Part shown: in pieces, positions 26,852-35,967 of the stretch
Position numbering within the stretch: the stretch's first letter is position 1
Layout: each line of letters begins with the position of its first letter
Assembly (NCBI RefSeq): GCF_017309585.1
Contig: NZ_CP071321.1
Coordinates: forward strand, 3,038,001-3,102,000
Length of the DNA stretch: 64,000 nt
Direction: 5' to 3'
Source of the DNA: Nitrogeniibacter aestuarii
GTDB lineage: Bacteria > Pseudomonadota > Gammaproteobacteria > Burkholderiales > Rhodocyclaceae
Position numbers and translations under genes: made by a program
The notes under the pieces: model-generated
The model's database searches: none
Told to the model about the DNA's origin: nothing
The model's input: only the letters and a program-made list of their open reading frames with translations

Positions 26852-27232
26852 ATGAAACGCGTTCTGACCCTGGCCGGCCTGCTCGCCGCCTTGTGTGGCG
26901 GCACGGTGTTCGCGGCCGGCATGGAAATTCCCGAACCGGACCGTGGCCTCATGGCCAGCCCGGCGAAGGGCAGGCCACTGTTCGAGCGCACTTGCGCCAG
27001 CTGCCACGGGCAGGACCTGGCCGGCACCAAAAAGGGCCCGCCCCTGGTGCACAAGATCTATGAACCCTCACATCACTCGGATGCCTCGTTCCAGCTGGCG
27101 GCCCGCTATGGCACGCGCGCGCACCACTGGGGTTTCGGCGACATGCCGCCGGTTGAAGGGGTCGACGCCAATGACGTGGCACACATCATTGCCTATGTTC
27201 GTGCGCAGCAACGTCGCGCGGGCATCCGCTGA
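26852..27232 (+). CDS. Small periplasmic cytochrome c
   Basis: Class I cytochrome c of 126 residues with a signal peptide (LTLAGLLAALCGGTVFAAG). Haem is attached at CASCH (about residues 49-53), and Met in FGDMPPVEGV is the likely sixth ligand. It lies 27 bases after copB on the same strand. A redox partner for the copper genes is possible, for example taking electrons from CopA-type oxidation, but this is inferred from position only. Confidence 0.88.
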   Translation: MKRVLTLAGLLAALCGGTVFAAGMEIPEPDRGLMASPAKGRPLFERTCASCHGQDLAGTKKGPPLVHKIYEPSHHSDASFQLAARYGTRAHHWGFGDMPPVEGVDANDVAHIIAYVRAQQRRAGIR

Positions 27233-27271
27233 CGCACGCGGCCAGGCGCGGAACACACGGAGGCCCACCCC

Positions 27272-27928
27272 ATGAAATCCTTCATCTCCGGCATCGTCTT
27301 CGCCGCGCTGGTCGCGATCGGCGGCGGGGCCGTCATGCTGTTCGGCGGCTTCGTCAATGTGGCGGCAGATGAACCGCATCACCCCCTCGTATTCAGCCTG
27401 CTGGACACCGCACGGGAGCGCGCCATCGCCCATCACGCCGACGGCATCACGGTGCCGGCGGATCTGGATGACAGCGAACGCGTGCGCAAAGGTGCCGGCA
27501 ACTACGCCGCCATGTGCGCCGACTGTCACCTGAGCCCGGGCGTCGGCGAATCCGAGATCCGCCTCGGGCTCTACCCCACGCCGCCCAACCTGGCCCGCGC
27601 CGGTGAGGACGGCGCCGCGCCGCTCGCCCCGGCCGAGGCCTTCTGGGTGATCAAGCACGGCATCAAGGCCAGCGGCATGCCCGCCTGGGGGCGTGGCGGC
27701 ATGACCGATGACGACATCTGGAACCTGGTCGCCCTGCTCAAGGCCTTGCCGGTCATGGGCGTGGCGGAATACCGCGCCTGGGTGAACAGCAGCGATGGAC
27801 ACGCCCATGGCGGCCAGCCGGCTGACGAACATGAACACGGGCACGACAGGGCTGTCGATATGCCCGCCCAGGATCACGAGGGCCCGGCTGCCCACACGCA
27901 CGATGAAGGGACGCCCCATGCCCACTGA
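27272..27928 (+). CDS. Membrane-anchored cytochrome c with His-rich tail
   Basis: Protein of 218 residues with one uncleaved N-terminal helix (ISGIVFAALVAIGGGAVML), then a periplasmic cytochrome c domain with CADCH at about residues 77-81 and a likely Met ligand in ASGMPAWG. The last 45 residues are His/Asp-rich (HAHGGQPADEHEHGHD), a probable metal-binding tail fitting the copper context. ATG 27272 follows GGAGG. It shares its 3' end with a short frame that starts at 27918. Confidence 0.88.
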   Translation: MKSFISGIVFAALVAIGGGAVMLFGGFVNVAADEPHHPLVFSLLDTARERAIAHHADGITVPADLDDSERVRKGAGNYAAMCADCHLSPGVGESEIRLGLYPTPPNLARAGEDGAAPLAPAEAFWVIKHGIKASGMPAWGRGGMTDDDIWNLVALLKALPVMGVAEYRAWVNSSDGHAHGGQPADEHEHGHDRAVDMPAQDHEGPAAHTHDEGTPHAH

Positions 27929-28094
27929 CCTGCCATCCACGCCCGATGCCGATGCACCCGCCACCCCGTGGTGGCGCCGCACATGGCGTGCATTTCGCGC
28001 CTGGATGAAAGCCAACGAACAAGCCCATCGAGACGCGCCGACCTCACCCTGTTGTTCGGCGCCACCCCCGGGCGCCGGTCGTCGCGATCGCTAG
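27918..28094 (+). CDS. Small hypothetical protein
   Basis: Reading frame of 58 residues that overlaps the end of the cytochrome c gene by 11 bases. It is rich in Trp and Arg in the middle (TPWWRRTWRAFRAWMKANEQ) and has Cys-Cys near the end. No known domain. The amphipathic, basic centre could bind membrane or nucleic acid. It may not be translated, as no strong ribosome site is seen. Confidence 0.4.
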   Translation: MPTDLPSTPDADAPATPWWRRTWRAFRAWMKANEQAHRDAPTSPCCSAPPPGAGRRDR

Positions 28095-28231
28095 AGTCAC
28101 GACACACGTTTTGCCATAACGCAAAGAAAACGGCACCCAGCCGTCGCACACTGAACCACAGAGAGATCGTTGAACGAACAAACATGGTTGGCGAGATGCC
28201 TCTCATCCCGCCGGAGCGTAAGGAGAAAGCC

Positions 28232-28843
28232 ATGAAACAGAGCACGACTCGCAAATGGATGCCCTGGGTGGCCGTAGCGGCCCTCGGCCTGGCTGCAACA
28301 GGCGTCATCGCCAATCCACCGGGACCCAAGCCAGGATCAGCGGGCTACGACTGCCCCTACGAGCAAGGCCAGGGCGGCCCGGGCATGATGGGCGGTGGTT
28401 ACGGCCCCGGCATGATGGGCGGCGGTCAAGGTCCCGGCATGATGGGTGGTGGTTATGGTCCCGGCATGATGGGTGGTGGCTATGGGCCCGGCATGATGGG
28501 CGGGCAAGGTCCCGGCATGATGATGGGCGGTGGTTACGGCCCGGGCATGATGGGGGGCTATGGTCCTGACTTCACGCCCGAGCAGCGCAAGGAAGCGAAC
28601 GCCATCATGGACCAGACCCGCAAGAGCCATTGGTCGATGATGGGCGCGATGATGGACGAACAGGCCAAGCTGCGTGACCTCTACGCGGCCGAAAAACCCG
28701 ACCGCGACGCCATCGGCGCGATCTACAAACGCATCGGTGAAATTCGCCAGTCCATGTACGAGAGCATGATCGACGCCCGTCAGAAGATGGACGCCCTGCT
28801 CACCGACGAGCAACGCAAACAGATGTATCGCGGCGGTCGCTGA
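28232..28843 (+). CDS. Periplasmic Spy/CpxP-like metal-binding protein, Met-rich
   Basis: Exported protein of 203 residues. Signal peptide (WVAVAALGLAATGVIA) is followed by a repeat region at about 47-110 made of GPGMMGGG-type units carrying some 20 methionines, a likely Cu(I)-binding zone. The C-terminal half is helical with an LTxxQ-like pattern (FTPEQRKEANAIMDQTRKSH; ALLTDEQRKQM), as in Spy/CpxP/ZraP chaperone-sensors. ATG 28232 has AGGAG 7 bases upstream. It is probably a periplasmic metal buffer of the copper island. Confidence 0.85.
   Translation: MKQSTTRKWMPWVAVAALGLAATGVIANPPGPKPGSAGYDCPYEQGQGGPGMMGGGYGPGMMGGGQGPGMMGGGYGPGMMGGGYGPGMMGGQGPGMMMGGGYGPGMMGGYGPDFTPEQRKEANAIMDQTRKSHWSMMGAMMDEQAKLRDLYAAEKPDRDAIGAIYKRIGEIRQSMYESMIDARQKMDALLTDEQRKQMYRGGR
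28376..28563 (+). repeat. Degenerate tandem repeats encoding GPGMMGGG units
   Basis: Seven copies of a 24-33 bp unit around CCCGGCATGATGGGCGG encode Gly/Met-rich blocks inside the Spy-like gene. Copies differ at third bases (GGTTATGGT against GGCTATGGG), so they are older than the copB repeats. Confidence 0.85.
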
Positions 28844-28871
28844 CCGTCTGATCGCTCACTGCCCGCTCACG

Positions 28872-29077
28872 AAACGCCCCGGCACGACCGGTAATGCCGT
28901 TCAGTTAAGGCACGGTTCCTCCCCCTTCAAGGGGGAGGTCAGGAGGGGGATGGGGTTTGAGCAACCCTGTTTCACCCCATCCCCACCCCAACCCTCCCCT
29001 TGAAGGGGAGGGAGCGACCCGTCCATGAGGCCCGGATTCGCTTAACTGAACGGTATTGCGGCACGGCCGGGCGTTTT
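28872..29077. repeat. Cruciform intergenic element with nested palindromes
   Basis: Outer arms match in inverted orientation: CCGTTCAGTTAAG at 28897-28909 and CTTAACTGAACGG at 29041-29053, with looser pairing outward to AAACGCCC and GGGCGTTTTT. Inside are CCTCCCCCTTCAAGGGGGAGG, a GGGGATGGGGT / ACCCCATCCCC pair, and CCCTCCCCTTGAAGGGGAGG. It lies between convergent genes ending at 28843 and 29083. It looks like a mobile non-coding repeat, or a large terminator hairpin with a repeat inserted in its loop. Confidence 0.75.
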
Positions 29078-29082
29078 TGTGT

Positions 29083-29496
29083 CTAATCCAGCAGCAAGCC
29101 AAGCAACAGACACACGCCAATCACCAGACACAGGCCGGAGCTGACCCACCAGAACAGATCGCTGTTGTCGGGAAAGGCCGGTTTGAGCAACGGAAACGCC
29201 ACTGCGCGCAGCAGATAGATGGCGGTCGCGGCCATCAGGACCCACTTCTGCCATGGCAGCGGGCCGATCAGGCGCGCGCCTGCCAGCGCATAGACACCCC
29301 AGGCGCACAGCACCGAACCGATCGCCGTGGCAATGAACGCGGGATACCAGTGCCCCTGCCGGGCCATGCTCACCAGGGGCTCGCCCGCCCCCAACAGTTC
29401 GAAGCCCCGCGCACCGACCACCACACACGCGTAATGCGCCAGACCTGCCAGAAAGTTGAGGATGGCGGCAATGATGAAGAAGGCGCTTGAGCTCAT
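29083..29496 (-). CDS. Four-helix inner-membrane protein of unknown function
   Basis: Protein of 137 residues with four hydrophobic helices (about 5-28, 50-72, 82-103, 112-136). Opening MSSSAFFIIAAILNFLAGLA. A similar layout is seen in small DoxX-like or DUF4345-like membrane proteins, but no diagnostic motif was recognised. Single gene, with convergent copper genes on one side and a divergent AAA+ gene on the other. Confidence 0.65.
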   Translation of the reverse strand: MSSSAFFIIAAILNFLAGLAHYACVVVGARGFELLGAGEPLVSMARQGHWYPAFIATAIGSVLCAWGVYALAGARLIGPLPWQKWVLMAATAIYLLRAVAFPLLKPAFPDNSDLFWWVSSGLCLVIGVCLLLGLLLD

Positions 29497-29733
29497 GCGA
29501 CGGTGTCCTGGCGAGTGTCAGTGTGGGCGAAGCCGGCCATGATATCGGCATAAGCACGGAAGAACCAACTCATGCCAGGGCACGACGCCCCTGTGGCAAG
29601 TGCGACAAATCGCGCTCGCTGCCGGCCGACGAGCACACACACCGATCCACGACCCGCGTTAAAACAAGCACTTGCAGACTGGCGCATGGATTGCTTCGGG
29701 GGTGGCAATGACGCTCAACCTCGTGGAACACGC

Positions 29734-31443
29734 ATGAAGCTGCAAATCGAAAAGGCCAGTGTGGAAGCCCTGGTCGTCCAGTTTCCGGAACTGATCAACC
29801 TGCGCGAGCAGCTGCGCCTCGGCGGCCGCGTCGAAGTGCCCTACCGGGACTTCACCGTCGAGCAACTGCGCTTCCTGCGCCAGCGCTATGAGGCGGGCGG
29901 GCCGCGCATGGCCGCTCGGGCCGCGCAGATATCCACGCTTGAAGAGGCGGTGAACGACAGCGGCACGCGCTACCGCGATGGTGATCTGGAGCGGCTGGTG
30001 CCCGACATCATGGCCTTTGTGCTGCAGGACGTGATTCGCGGCTGGCTGTTCCGCGCCAGCATGGCCGGCAAACCGGCGGCATACCTGATCACGCGGCTCG
30101 ACTACACACCGCCGGGCGAAGAGGAATCAGGCCGCATCCTGATCGAGCTGCGCGCCAATGCCATGGGCAAGATCGCGGTCGAGCAGGTGATGATTCGCGG
30201 GCGTGACATCGAGGGCAAGAACCTGCGCGAGATCTTCGCCGAGAAAGGCTATCTCAAGGAGACGCGGGCACTGGTCGACACCTATGACGCCTCGGCCGGG
30301 CACTATTTCGAGTGGCGGTCCCGCTACGGCCAGCAGTTTTCCGGCCGCGGCACCGGCATCTATGCCGAAGACCCCACCGCCTCCCATCGCACCACCGACT
30401 GGTCGCGCAAGAGCCTGGTGGTGCTCTCGTCGAGCGGCGGCCAGGCGCGGCTGGTGAATGATGAGGAAATCCTCAAGGATCGCGACCTGACACTCGAGAT
30501 GCCCGGCGACATCCTCGCCAAGTTCCTGCGCAAGGCGGAACGCAGCAGCCGCATCGACCTGAAGCTCGAAACCCAGCTGGAAAAGATGCGCGACAGCGTT
30601 CCCGAGGGACTGTTCACGCAACTGCCGGTGCATCCCTATGTGCTCATGTTTCATCTGGAGCTGCACCATCACCTGTGGGTGCATGTGGACGACATGCAGC
30701 CCTATGAATACGACCCTGCCCTGAAAGACAAGCTCATCCTGCCGCCCGAGCAGATCGACCTGATCGACATCCTCACCGCCGAAATGGACGTGCTCATGGA
30801 CGACATCGTCGAGGGCAAGAGCGGCGGTACCACGGTGCTGTGCGCCGGCCCGGCGGGCGTCGGCAAGACGCTCACCGCCGAGGTGTATTCGGAGATCATC
30901 CAGCGCCCGCTCTACCGGGTGCATTCGGGGCAGCTGGGCCTGAACGTGGCGGAGATGGAAATCGCCCTGCGCCAGACGCTCACCCGCGCCCAGCGCTGGG
31001 GCGCGGTGATGCTCATCGACGAGGCGGATGTGTATATCAAGCGCCGGGACGACAACATCGCCGCCAACGCGGTGGTGGGCGTTTTCCTGCGGGTGCTCGA
31101 ATACTTCAATGGCCTGCTTTTTCTGACCACCAACCGGATCGGCGACATCGACGAGGCGATCATCTCGCGCTGCATCGCGATGATCCGCTATCACCAACCG
31201 GGGTTCGATGATCGCAAGCGTATCTGGCGGGTCATGGCCGATCAGTTCGGCCTGGCCATCGACGACGGGCTCATCGCGCAACTGGCCGAGCAGTTCCCCG
31301 AGGCCAGCGGCCGCGACATCAAGGGCCTGACCAAACTCACGGCCAAGTTCTGCCACCACAAGCAGGTGGCGCCGGGCATGGCGGTGTTCCGCAAATGCGC
31401 CGTGTTCCGTGGCATGGACGTGATCTCGGAGTCGGCCGCATGA
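29734..31443 (+). CDS. AAA+ ATPase
   Basis: Cytoplasmic ATPase of 569 residues. The N-terminal 330 residues are of unrecognised type, and a classic AAA+ core follows: Walker A GPAGVGKT (about 372-379), Walker B VMLIDEADV (about 424-432), sensor 1 in LFLTTNRIGDIDEAI and an arginine finger in SRC. Motif style is close to the BCS1/FtsH-like branch; the substrate is unknown. ATG 29734 starts MKLQIEKASVEAL; the extension to 29572 is low-complexity and unlikely. The GST gene overlaps its stop, so the two are coupled. Confidence 0.75.
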   Translation: MKLQIEKASVEALVVQFPELINLREQLRLGGRVEVPYRDFTVEQLRFLRQRYEAGGPRMAARAAQISTLEEAVNDSGTRYRDGDLERLVPDIMAFVLQDVIRGWLFRASMAGKPAAYLITRLDYTPPGEEESGRILIELRANAMGKIAVEQVMIRGRDIEGKNLREIFAEKGYLKETRALVDTYDASAGHYFEWRSRYGQQFSGRGTGIYAEDPTASHRTTDWSRKSLVVLSSSGGQARLVNDEEILKDRDLTLEMPGDILAKFLRKAERSSRIDLKLETQLEKMRDSVPEGLFTQLPVHPYVLMFHLELHHHLWVHVDDMQPYEYDPALKDKLILPPEQIDLIDILTAEMDVLMDDIVEGKSGGTTVLCAGPAGVGKTLTAEVYSEIIQRPLYRVHSGQLGLNVAEMEIALRQTLTRAQRWGAVMLIDEADVYIKRRDDNIAANAVVGVFLRVLEYFNGLLFLTTNRIGDIDEAIISRCIAMIRYHQPGFDDRKRIWRVMADQFGLAIDDGLIAQLAEQFPEASGRDIKGLTKLTAKFCHHKQVAPGMAVFRKCAVFRGMDVISESAA

Positions 31444-32066
31444 TGACCTTCTACATGACGCCGGGCTCCTGCAGCACCGGCATTCACATCCTGCTCGAAG
31501 AACTGGAACTGGTCTTCAGCGCCGACGTGCTCAACCTGCCGGCCGGCGACGGGCAGAAGCCGGAATACCTGGCCATCAACCCCAAGGGCACCATCCCCAC
31601 CCTGCTGCTGGACGACGGCACGGCCCTGACCGAGTTCACCGCCATCGCCTGGTGGCTGGCACAGCGCTATCCGAAAAGGCAGTTGCTGCCCGCCGACCCG
31701 GTCGCCCAGGCCAAGGCGCTGGAGATCGTCAGCGACGTGACCGCCAACATCCACGGCCAGGGCTACACCCGCATCTTCACCACCGACCGATACGCCCTGC
31801 GCGCATCCGACGCGGACGCCGTCGTCAATCAGGGCAAGGTGCTGGTACAGAAGGGCCTGCGGCGCATGGCGGATCATCTGGCCACCACCGAAGGCCCGTG
31901 GTGCTTCGAGCACTTCACCATTGCCGACGCAGCCCTGTTCTATGTGGAGTTCTGGGCCGACCGCATCGACCTGTCCATGCCCGAGGCCTGCCGCAAACAC
32001 TTTCAGGCCATGTGCGCCCGGCCGGTGGTCAAGCGCGTGCTGATGGAAGAAGGCTACCGGGTCTGA
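31440..32066 (+). CDS. Glutathione S-transferase family protein
   Basis: Cytosolic protein of 208 residues. The thioredoxin-like N-domain has YMTPGSCSTGIHILLEEL, with the Ser/Cys position used by beta-class GSTs, and NPKGTIPTLLLDDGTALTEF, the cis-Pro and Ser/Thr-Glu glutathione site. A helical C-domain follows (FTIADAALFYVEFW, the N-capping box region). The start ATGATG overlaps the AAA+ stop. Co-expression with the ATPase is likely; the substrate is unknown. Confidence 0.85.
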   Translation: MMTFYMTPGSCSTGIHILLEELELVFSADVLNLPAGDGQKPEYLAINPKGTIPTLLLDDGTALTEFTAIAWWLAQRYPKRQLLPADPVAQAKALEIVSDVTANIHGQGYTRIFTTDRYALRASDADAVVNQGKVLVQKGLRRMADHLATTEGPWCFEHFTIADAALFYVEFWADRIDLSMPEACRKHFQAMCARPVVKRVLMEEGYRV

Positions 32067-32216
32067 TCCTGAAACGCTCGGCGCACCGAATCGGTGGCGT
32101 CGATGCACCAGGATGCACGCCGCAGGGCCGACGACGCACCGAGGGCGTGCGCCGTGGGCGTGTTTCTGCGCGCGGCACGGGGTGGCTCAGTTCGCCTTGA
32201 GTATCCACCTATCGCT

Positions 32217-32240
32217 TTGAACTGATTGTCTTTTGTTCAA
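32217..32240. promoter_or_regulatory. TTGAAC-N12-GTTCAA inverted repeat upstream of the FadR-type regulator
   Basis: TTGAAC (32217-32222) and GTTCAA (32235-32240) form a perfect inverted repeat about 80 bp before the regulator start, in an AT-rich stretch. It is a candidate operator. Confidence 0.35.
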
Positions 32241-32296
32241 GCACAGCCGCGTCTTCAAACAGCTTGGCATGCTTCTGGCTTTGTTTTCGGCATCAC

Positions 32297-32307
32297 TGGT
32301 CTGACCG
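32297..32307. promoter_or_regulatory. FadR/FCD-type operator candidate
   Basis: TGGTCTGACCG differs by one base from TGGT-N3-ACCA, the site typical of GntR regulators with an FCD domain. It ends 10 bases before the start codon of exactly such a regulator, which suggests autoregulation. Confidence 0.5.
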
Positions 32308-32317
32308 GTCTGAACAC

Positions 32318-33007
32318 ATGATCAAAACCGCTTCAAGCGTGTCCAACGACGCCGCCCGCCATCTGCAGAAACAGATCCTGGAGGGGCAGTTCGCCCCCGG
32401 CAGCATGCTGCCGGGCCAACGGGAGCTGTCAGTCTCCATGGGCATCAGCCGCGCCTCGTTGCGCGAAGCCATCTCCATGCTCGAAGCCCTCGGCATGGTG
32501 CGCTCTCGCCCGGGCAAGGGCGTGATCGTGACCAGCGGTCAGCATCGGGACGCGAGTGATCTGCCCGATGGGCCGGAGTCGATTCCCGCCAAAGCCATGT
32601 TCGAGTACCGCATCACGCTCGAACCCATGGCCGCGGCCCTGGCGGCGCGTTGCATCGAGCCCGCCGGCGCGAGCGAACTGTGGTCCCTGCAGCACACGCT
32701 GGAGAGCGCCATCGCGGCGAAGGATCTGGTGCTCGCCTCCGAAACGGACCTGGCCTTTCACACCCGGGTGGCCGAACTGTGCGGTAACCCGCTGTTCCAT
32801 GAAGCCATTGCCGATGCCCGAGGGCGCATCGCCCACAACCTGCGCCTGGCCTTTGCCGACCTGGAGCGCATCCAGGAAACCGCCGAAGAACACCGTGCCA
32901 TCACCCTCGCCATCACGACGGGCAATGCCACCGGGGCGCACGTAGCCATGCGCCACCACCTCACCCGAACCGCCGAGCGCGCCGGCATCGCGCTCGACCT
33001 GCCCTGA
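32318..33007 (+). CDS. GntR-family regulator, FadR (FCD) subfamily
   Basis: Transcription factor of 229 residues. Winged helix at about 8-75 (LPGQRELSVSMGISRASLREAISMLEALGMVRSR, given here in part: LSVSMGISRASLREAI). All-helical FCD effector domain at about 95-225, with metal/ligand residues in DLAFHTRVAELCGN and later His (EEHRAI, AMRHHL). It precedes an amino-acid-type ABC transporter by 40 bases on the same strand and probably controls it in response to a small carboxylate or amino acid. ATG 32318 was chosen; an upstream extension has no ribosome site. Confidence 0.88.
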   Translation: MIKTASSVSNDAARHLQKQILEGQFAPGSMLPGQRELSVSMGISRASLREAISMLEALGMVRSRPGKGVIVTSGQHRDASDLPDGPESIPAKAMFEYRITLEPMAAALAARCIEPAGASELWSLQHTLESAIAAKDLVLASETDLAFHTRVAELCGNPLFHEAIADARGRIAHNLRLAFADLERIQETAEEHRAITLAITTGNATGAHVAMRHHLTRTAERAGIALDLP

Positions 33008-33047
33008 ACCCCTGTCACCCGACCCCCTGATCTCACGGAGAACCGCC

Positions 33048-33836
33048 ATGAATCGTCGCCACTTCCTCTCAGCCCTCACCACGGCCGCCGCCGTGCTCAC
33101 CCTTGGCCTGCCGACGGCCCACGCCGACGTACTTGCATCCGTCGGCAAGGCCGGCGTGCTCAAGGTCGCCGTGCCGCAGGACTTTCCGCCTTTCGGCTCG
33201 GTCGGTCCGGATCTCAAGCCGCGCGGCTACGACATCGATATGGCCGAGCTGATCGGCAAGGCCATGGGCGTGAAGGTGGAGCTGATCCCGGTGACCAGCA
33301 CCAACCGCATTCCCTACCTCACCACCGGCAAGGCCGATCTGGTGATCTCCAGCCTGGGCAAGAACCCGGACCGCGCCAAGGTGATCGATTTCTCCGACGC
33401 CTACGCGCCCTTCTTCAACGGCGTGTTCGGCCCGAAAGACATGAGCGTGACCCAGGTCGGCGACCTGTCCAGCAAGGTGGTCGGTGTCACCCGCGGTTCG
33501 GTGGAAGACCTGGAGCTGACCAAGATTGCCCCCAAGGACGTGACCATCAAGCGCTTCGAGGACAACAACGGCACCATCTCGGCCTACCTCACCGGCCAGG
33601 TCCAGCTCGTGGCCACCGGTAACGTGGTGGCGGCCGCGGTCAATGACCTCACCGACCTGCGTGAGCTGTCCGCCAAATTCCTGATCAAGAACTCGCCCTG
33701 TTACGTGGGCGTGAACAAGGGCGAGAGCGCCCTGCTCGCCAAGGTGAATGCCATCATCGCCGCCGCCAAGGCCGACGGCAGCCTCGAAGCCATCTCACAG
33801 AAGTGGTTGCAGCAGCCCCTGCCTGAAGGTCTCTGA
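33048..33836 (+). CDS. ABC transporter substrate-binding protein (polar amino acid type)
   Basis: Periplasmic binding protein of 262 residues, family SBP_bac_3. Signal MNRRHFLSALTTAAAVLTLG with a twin-Arg near the start. Fold marks: LKVAVPQDFPPFG, RGYDIDMAELIGKAMGVKVE, and NRIPYLTTGKADLVISSLG, where the Arg/Asp ligand-carboxylate clamp usually lies. It delivers substrate to the two permeases that follow. The substrate cannot be read from sequence; an acidic or polar amino acid is likely. Confidence 0.9.
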   Translation: MNRRHFLSALTTAAAVLTLGLPTAHADVLASVGKAGVLKVAVPQDFPPFGSVGPDLKPRGYDIDMAELIGKAMGVKVELIPVTSTNRIPYLTTGKADLVISSLGKNPDRAKVIDFSDAYAPFFNGVFGPKDMSVTQVGDLSSKVVGVTRGSVEDLELTKIAPKDVTIKRFEDNNGTISAYLTGQVQLVATGNVVAAAVNDLTDLRELSAKFLIKNSPCYVGVNKGESALLAKVNAIIAAAKADGSLEAISQKWLQQPLPEGL

Positions 33837-33857
33837 AACTCGCATCACGGATTCACC

Positions 33858-33885
33858 GGGCCGTCGGCCGCACCGCTGACGGCCC
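33858..33885 (+). other. Intercistronic mRNA hairpin after the binding-protein gene
   Basis: GGGCCGTC (33858-33865) pairs perfectly with GACGGCCC (33878-33885); no T-run follows. Placed between a binding-protein gene and its permeases, it probably stabilises or partly terminates the message so that more binding protein than permease is made. Confidence 0.55.
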
Positions 33886-33903
33886 ATCACAGAGAGGTCA
33901 GAG

Positions 33904-34572
33904 ATGGCATATCAATTCGAATTCGCGCCGGTGTTTGAATACACCAACCTGTTGCTCAAGGGCGCCGGTTTCACGCTGGCGCTCACGGCCGTGGGCGCCG
34001 TGCTCGGCATCGGGCTCGGCATCATCGGAGCCATCTGCCGCGGCTGGCACATCAAGCCCTTCAACTGGATCTTCGGGGTCTATGTGGAGTTGATCCGCAA
34101 CACCCCGTTCCTGGTCCAGCTGTTCTTCATCTTCTTCGGCCTGCCCGCCATCGGAGTACGCATGGGCGAGTGGGAAGCGGCCGTGCTGGCCATGGTGATC
34201 AACCTGGGCGCCTACTCCACCGAGATCATCCGCGCCGGCATCCAGGCCACGCCCAAGGGGCAGATCGAGGCCGCCAGTTCGCTGGCCATGAGCCGTGTCG
34301 AGATCTTCCGCTACGTGGTGCTGCGCCCCGCCCTGCAGAAGGTGTGGCCGGCGCTCACCAGCCAGGTGATCATCGTCATGCTCGGCTCGGCGGTGTGCTC
34401 GCAGATCGCCACCGAAGAGCTCACCTTTGCGGCCAACTTCATCCAGTCGCGCAACTTCCGCGCCTTTGAAACCTATTTCGTCACCACCGCCATCTACTTC
34501 CTGCTCGCCGTGCTGCTGCGTCAGGTGCTGATGCTGATCGGCCGGCGATATGTGACCCGGAGGGCCGTCTGA
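33904..34572 (+). CDS. ABC transporter permease 1 (polar amino acid type)
   Basis: Inner-membrane permease of 222 residues of the HisM/GlnP type with about five helices. Family marks: VELIRNTPFLVQLFFIFFGLP near the N-terminal half, and the EAA loop EAASSLAMSRVEIFRYVVLR (about residues 119-138) that contacts the ATPase. It pairs with the next permease, with a 1-base overlap. Confidence 0.9.
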   Translation: MAYQFEFAPVFEYTNLLLKGAGFTLALTAVGAVLGIGLGIIGAICRGWHIKPFNWIFGVYVELIRNTPFLVQLFFIFFGLPAIGVRMGEWEAAVLAMVINLGAYSTEIIRAGIQATPKGQIEAASSLAMSRVEIFRYVVLRPALQKVWPALTSQVIIVMLGSAVCSQIATEELTFAANFIQSRNFRAFETYFVTTAIYFLLAVLLRQVLMLIGRRYVTRRAV

Positions 34573-35211
34573 TGTTCACCCAATTCACCACCTGGGACAT
34601 CGTGCGCAACCTGCTCGAAGGCGGTAAATGGACGCTCGCGCTGTCGCTCATCGCCTTCGTGCTCGGCGGCGCGGCCGGCCTGCTCGTGCTCATGGCGCGC
34701 ATCTCGAAAGCACGTTGGCTGCAGACCGGGGCGAAAGCCTATATCGAGGTCTTCCAGGGCACGCCGCTGCTGATGCAGCTGTTCATCGTGTTCTTCGGCC
34801 TGTCCCTGGTCGGCGTGGATGTCTCACCCTGGCTGGCCGCCGCGCTCGGGCTGACGCTCTTCACCAGCGCCTATCTGGCGGAAATCTGGCGCGGCTGTGT
34901 GGAATCGATTCCGAAAGGCCAGTGGGAAGCCTCGGCAAGTCTGGCCATGAACCCGCTTGAACAGATGCGCTACGTGATCCTGCCGCAGGCCCTGCGCATT
35001 GCCGTGGCGCCGACCGTGGGCTTCTCGGTGCAGGTGGTCAAGGGCACGGCGGTGGCTTCGATCATCGGCTTTGCCGAGCTCACCAAGACCGGCTCCATGC
35101 TCGCCAACGCCACCTTCAAACCCTTCATGGTGTTCGGCTTTGTCGCCCTGGCCTATTTCTGCCTGTGCTACCCGCTGTCGCTGTATGCCAAGTCACTCGA
35201 AAGGAAATTCC

Positions 35212-35225
<14 letters not shown>
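34572..35225 (+). CDS. ABC transporter permease 2 (polar amino acid type)
   Basis: Inner-membrane permease of 217 residues, paralogous to permease 1. Marks: YIEVFQGTPLLMQLFIVFFG and EAA loop EASASLAMNPLEQMRYVILP (about 118-137). Start ATG shares one base with the preceding stop. The end overlaps the ATPase gene by 14 bases. Together the two permeases form the heterodimeric channel. Confidence 0.9.
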
Positions 35226-35943
<718 letters not shown>

Positions 35944-35967
35944 GGCCGCTGCATGCCCCGAGGCGTA

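Noticed and set aside
28914..29023. Short coding gene in the C-rich palindromes
   Set aside because: The frame is only the translation of inverted repeats and has no start context.
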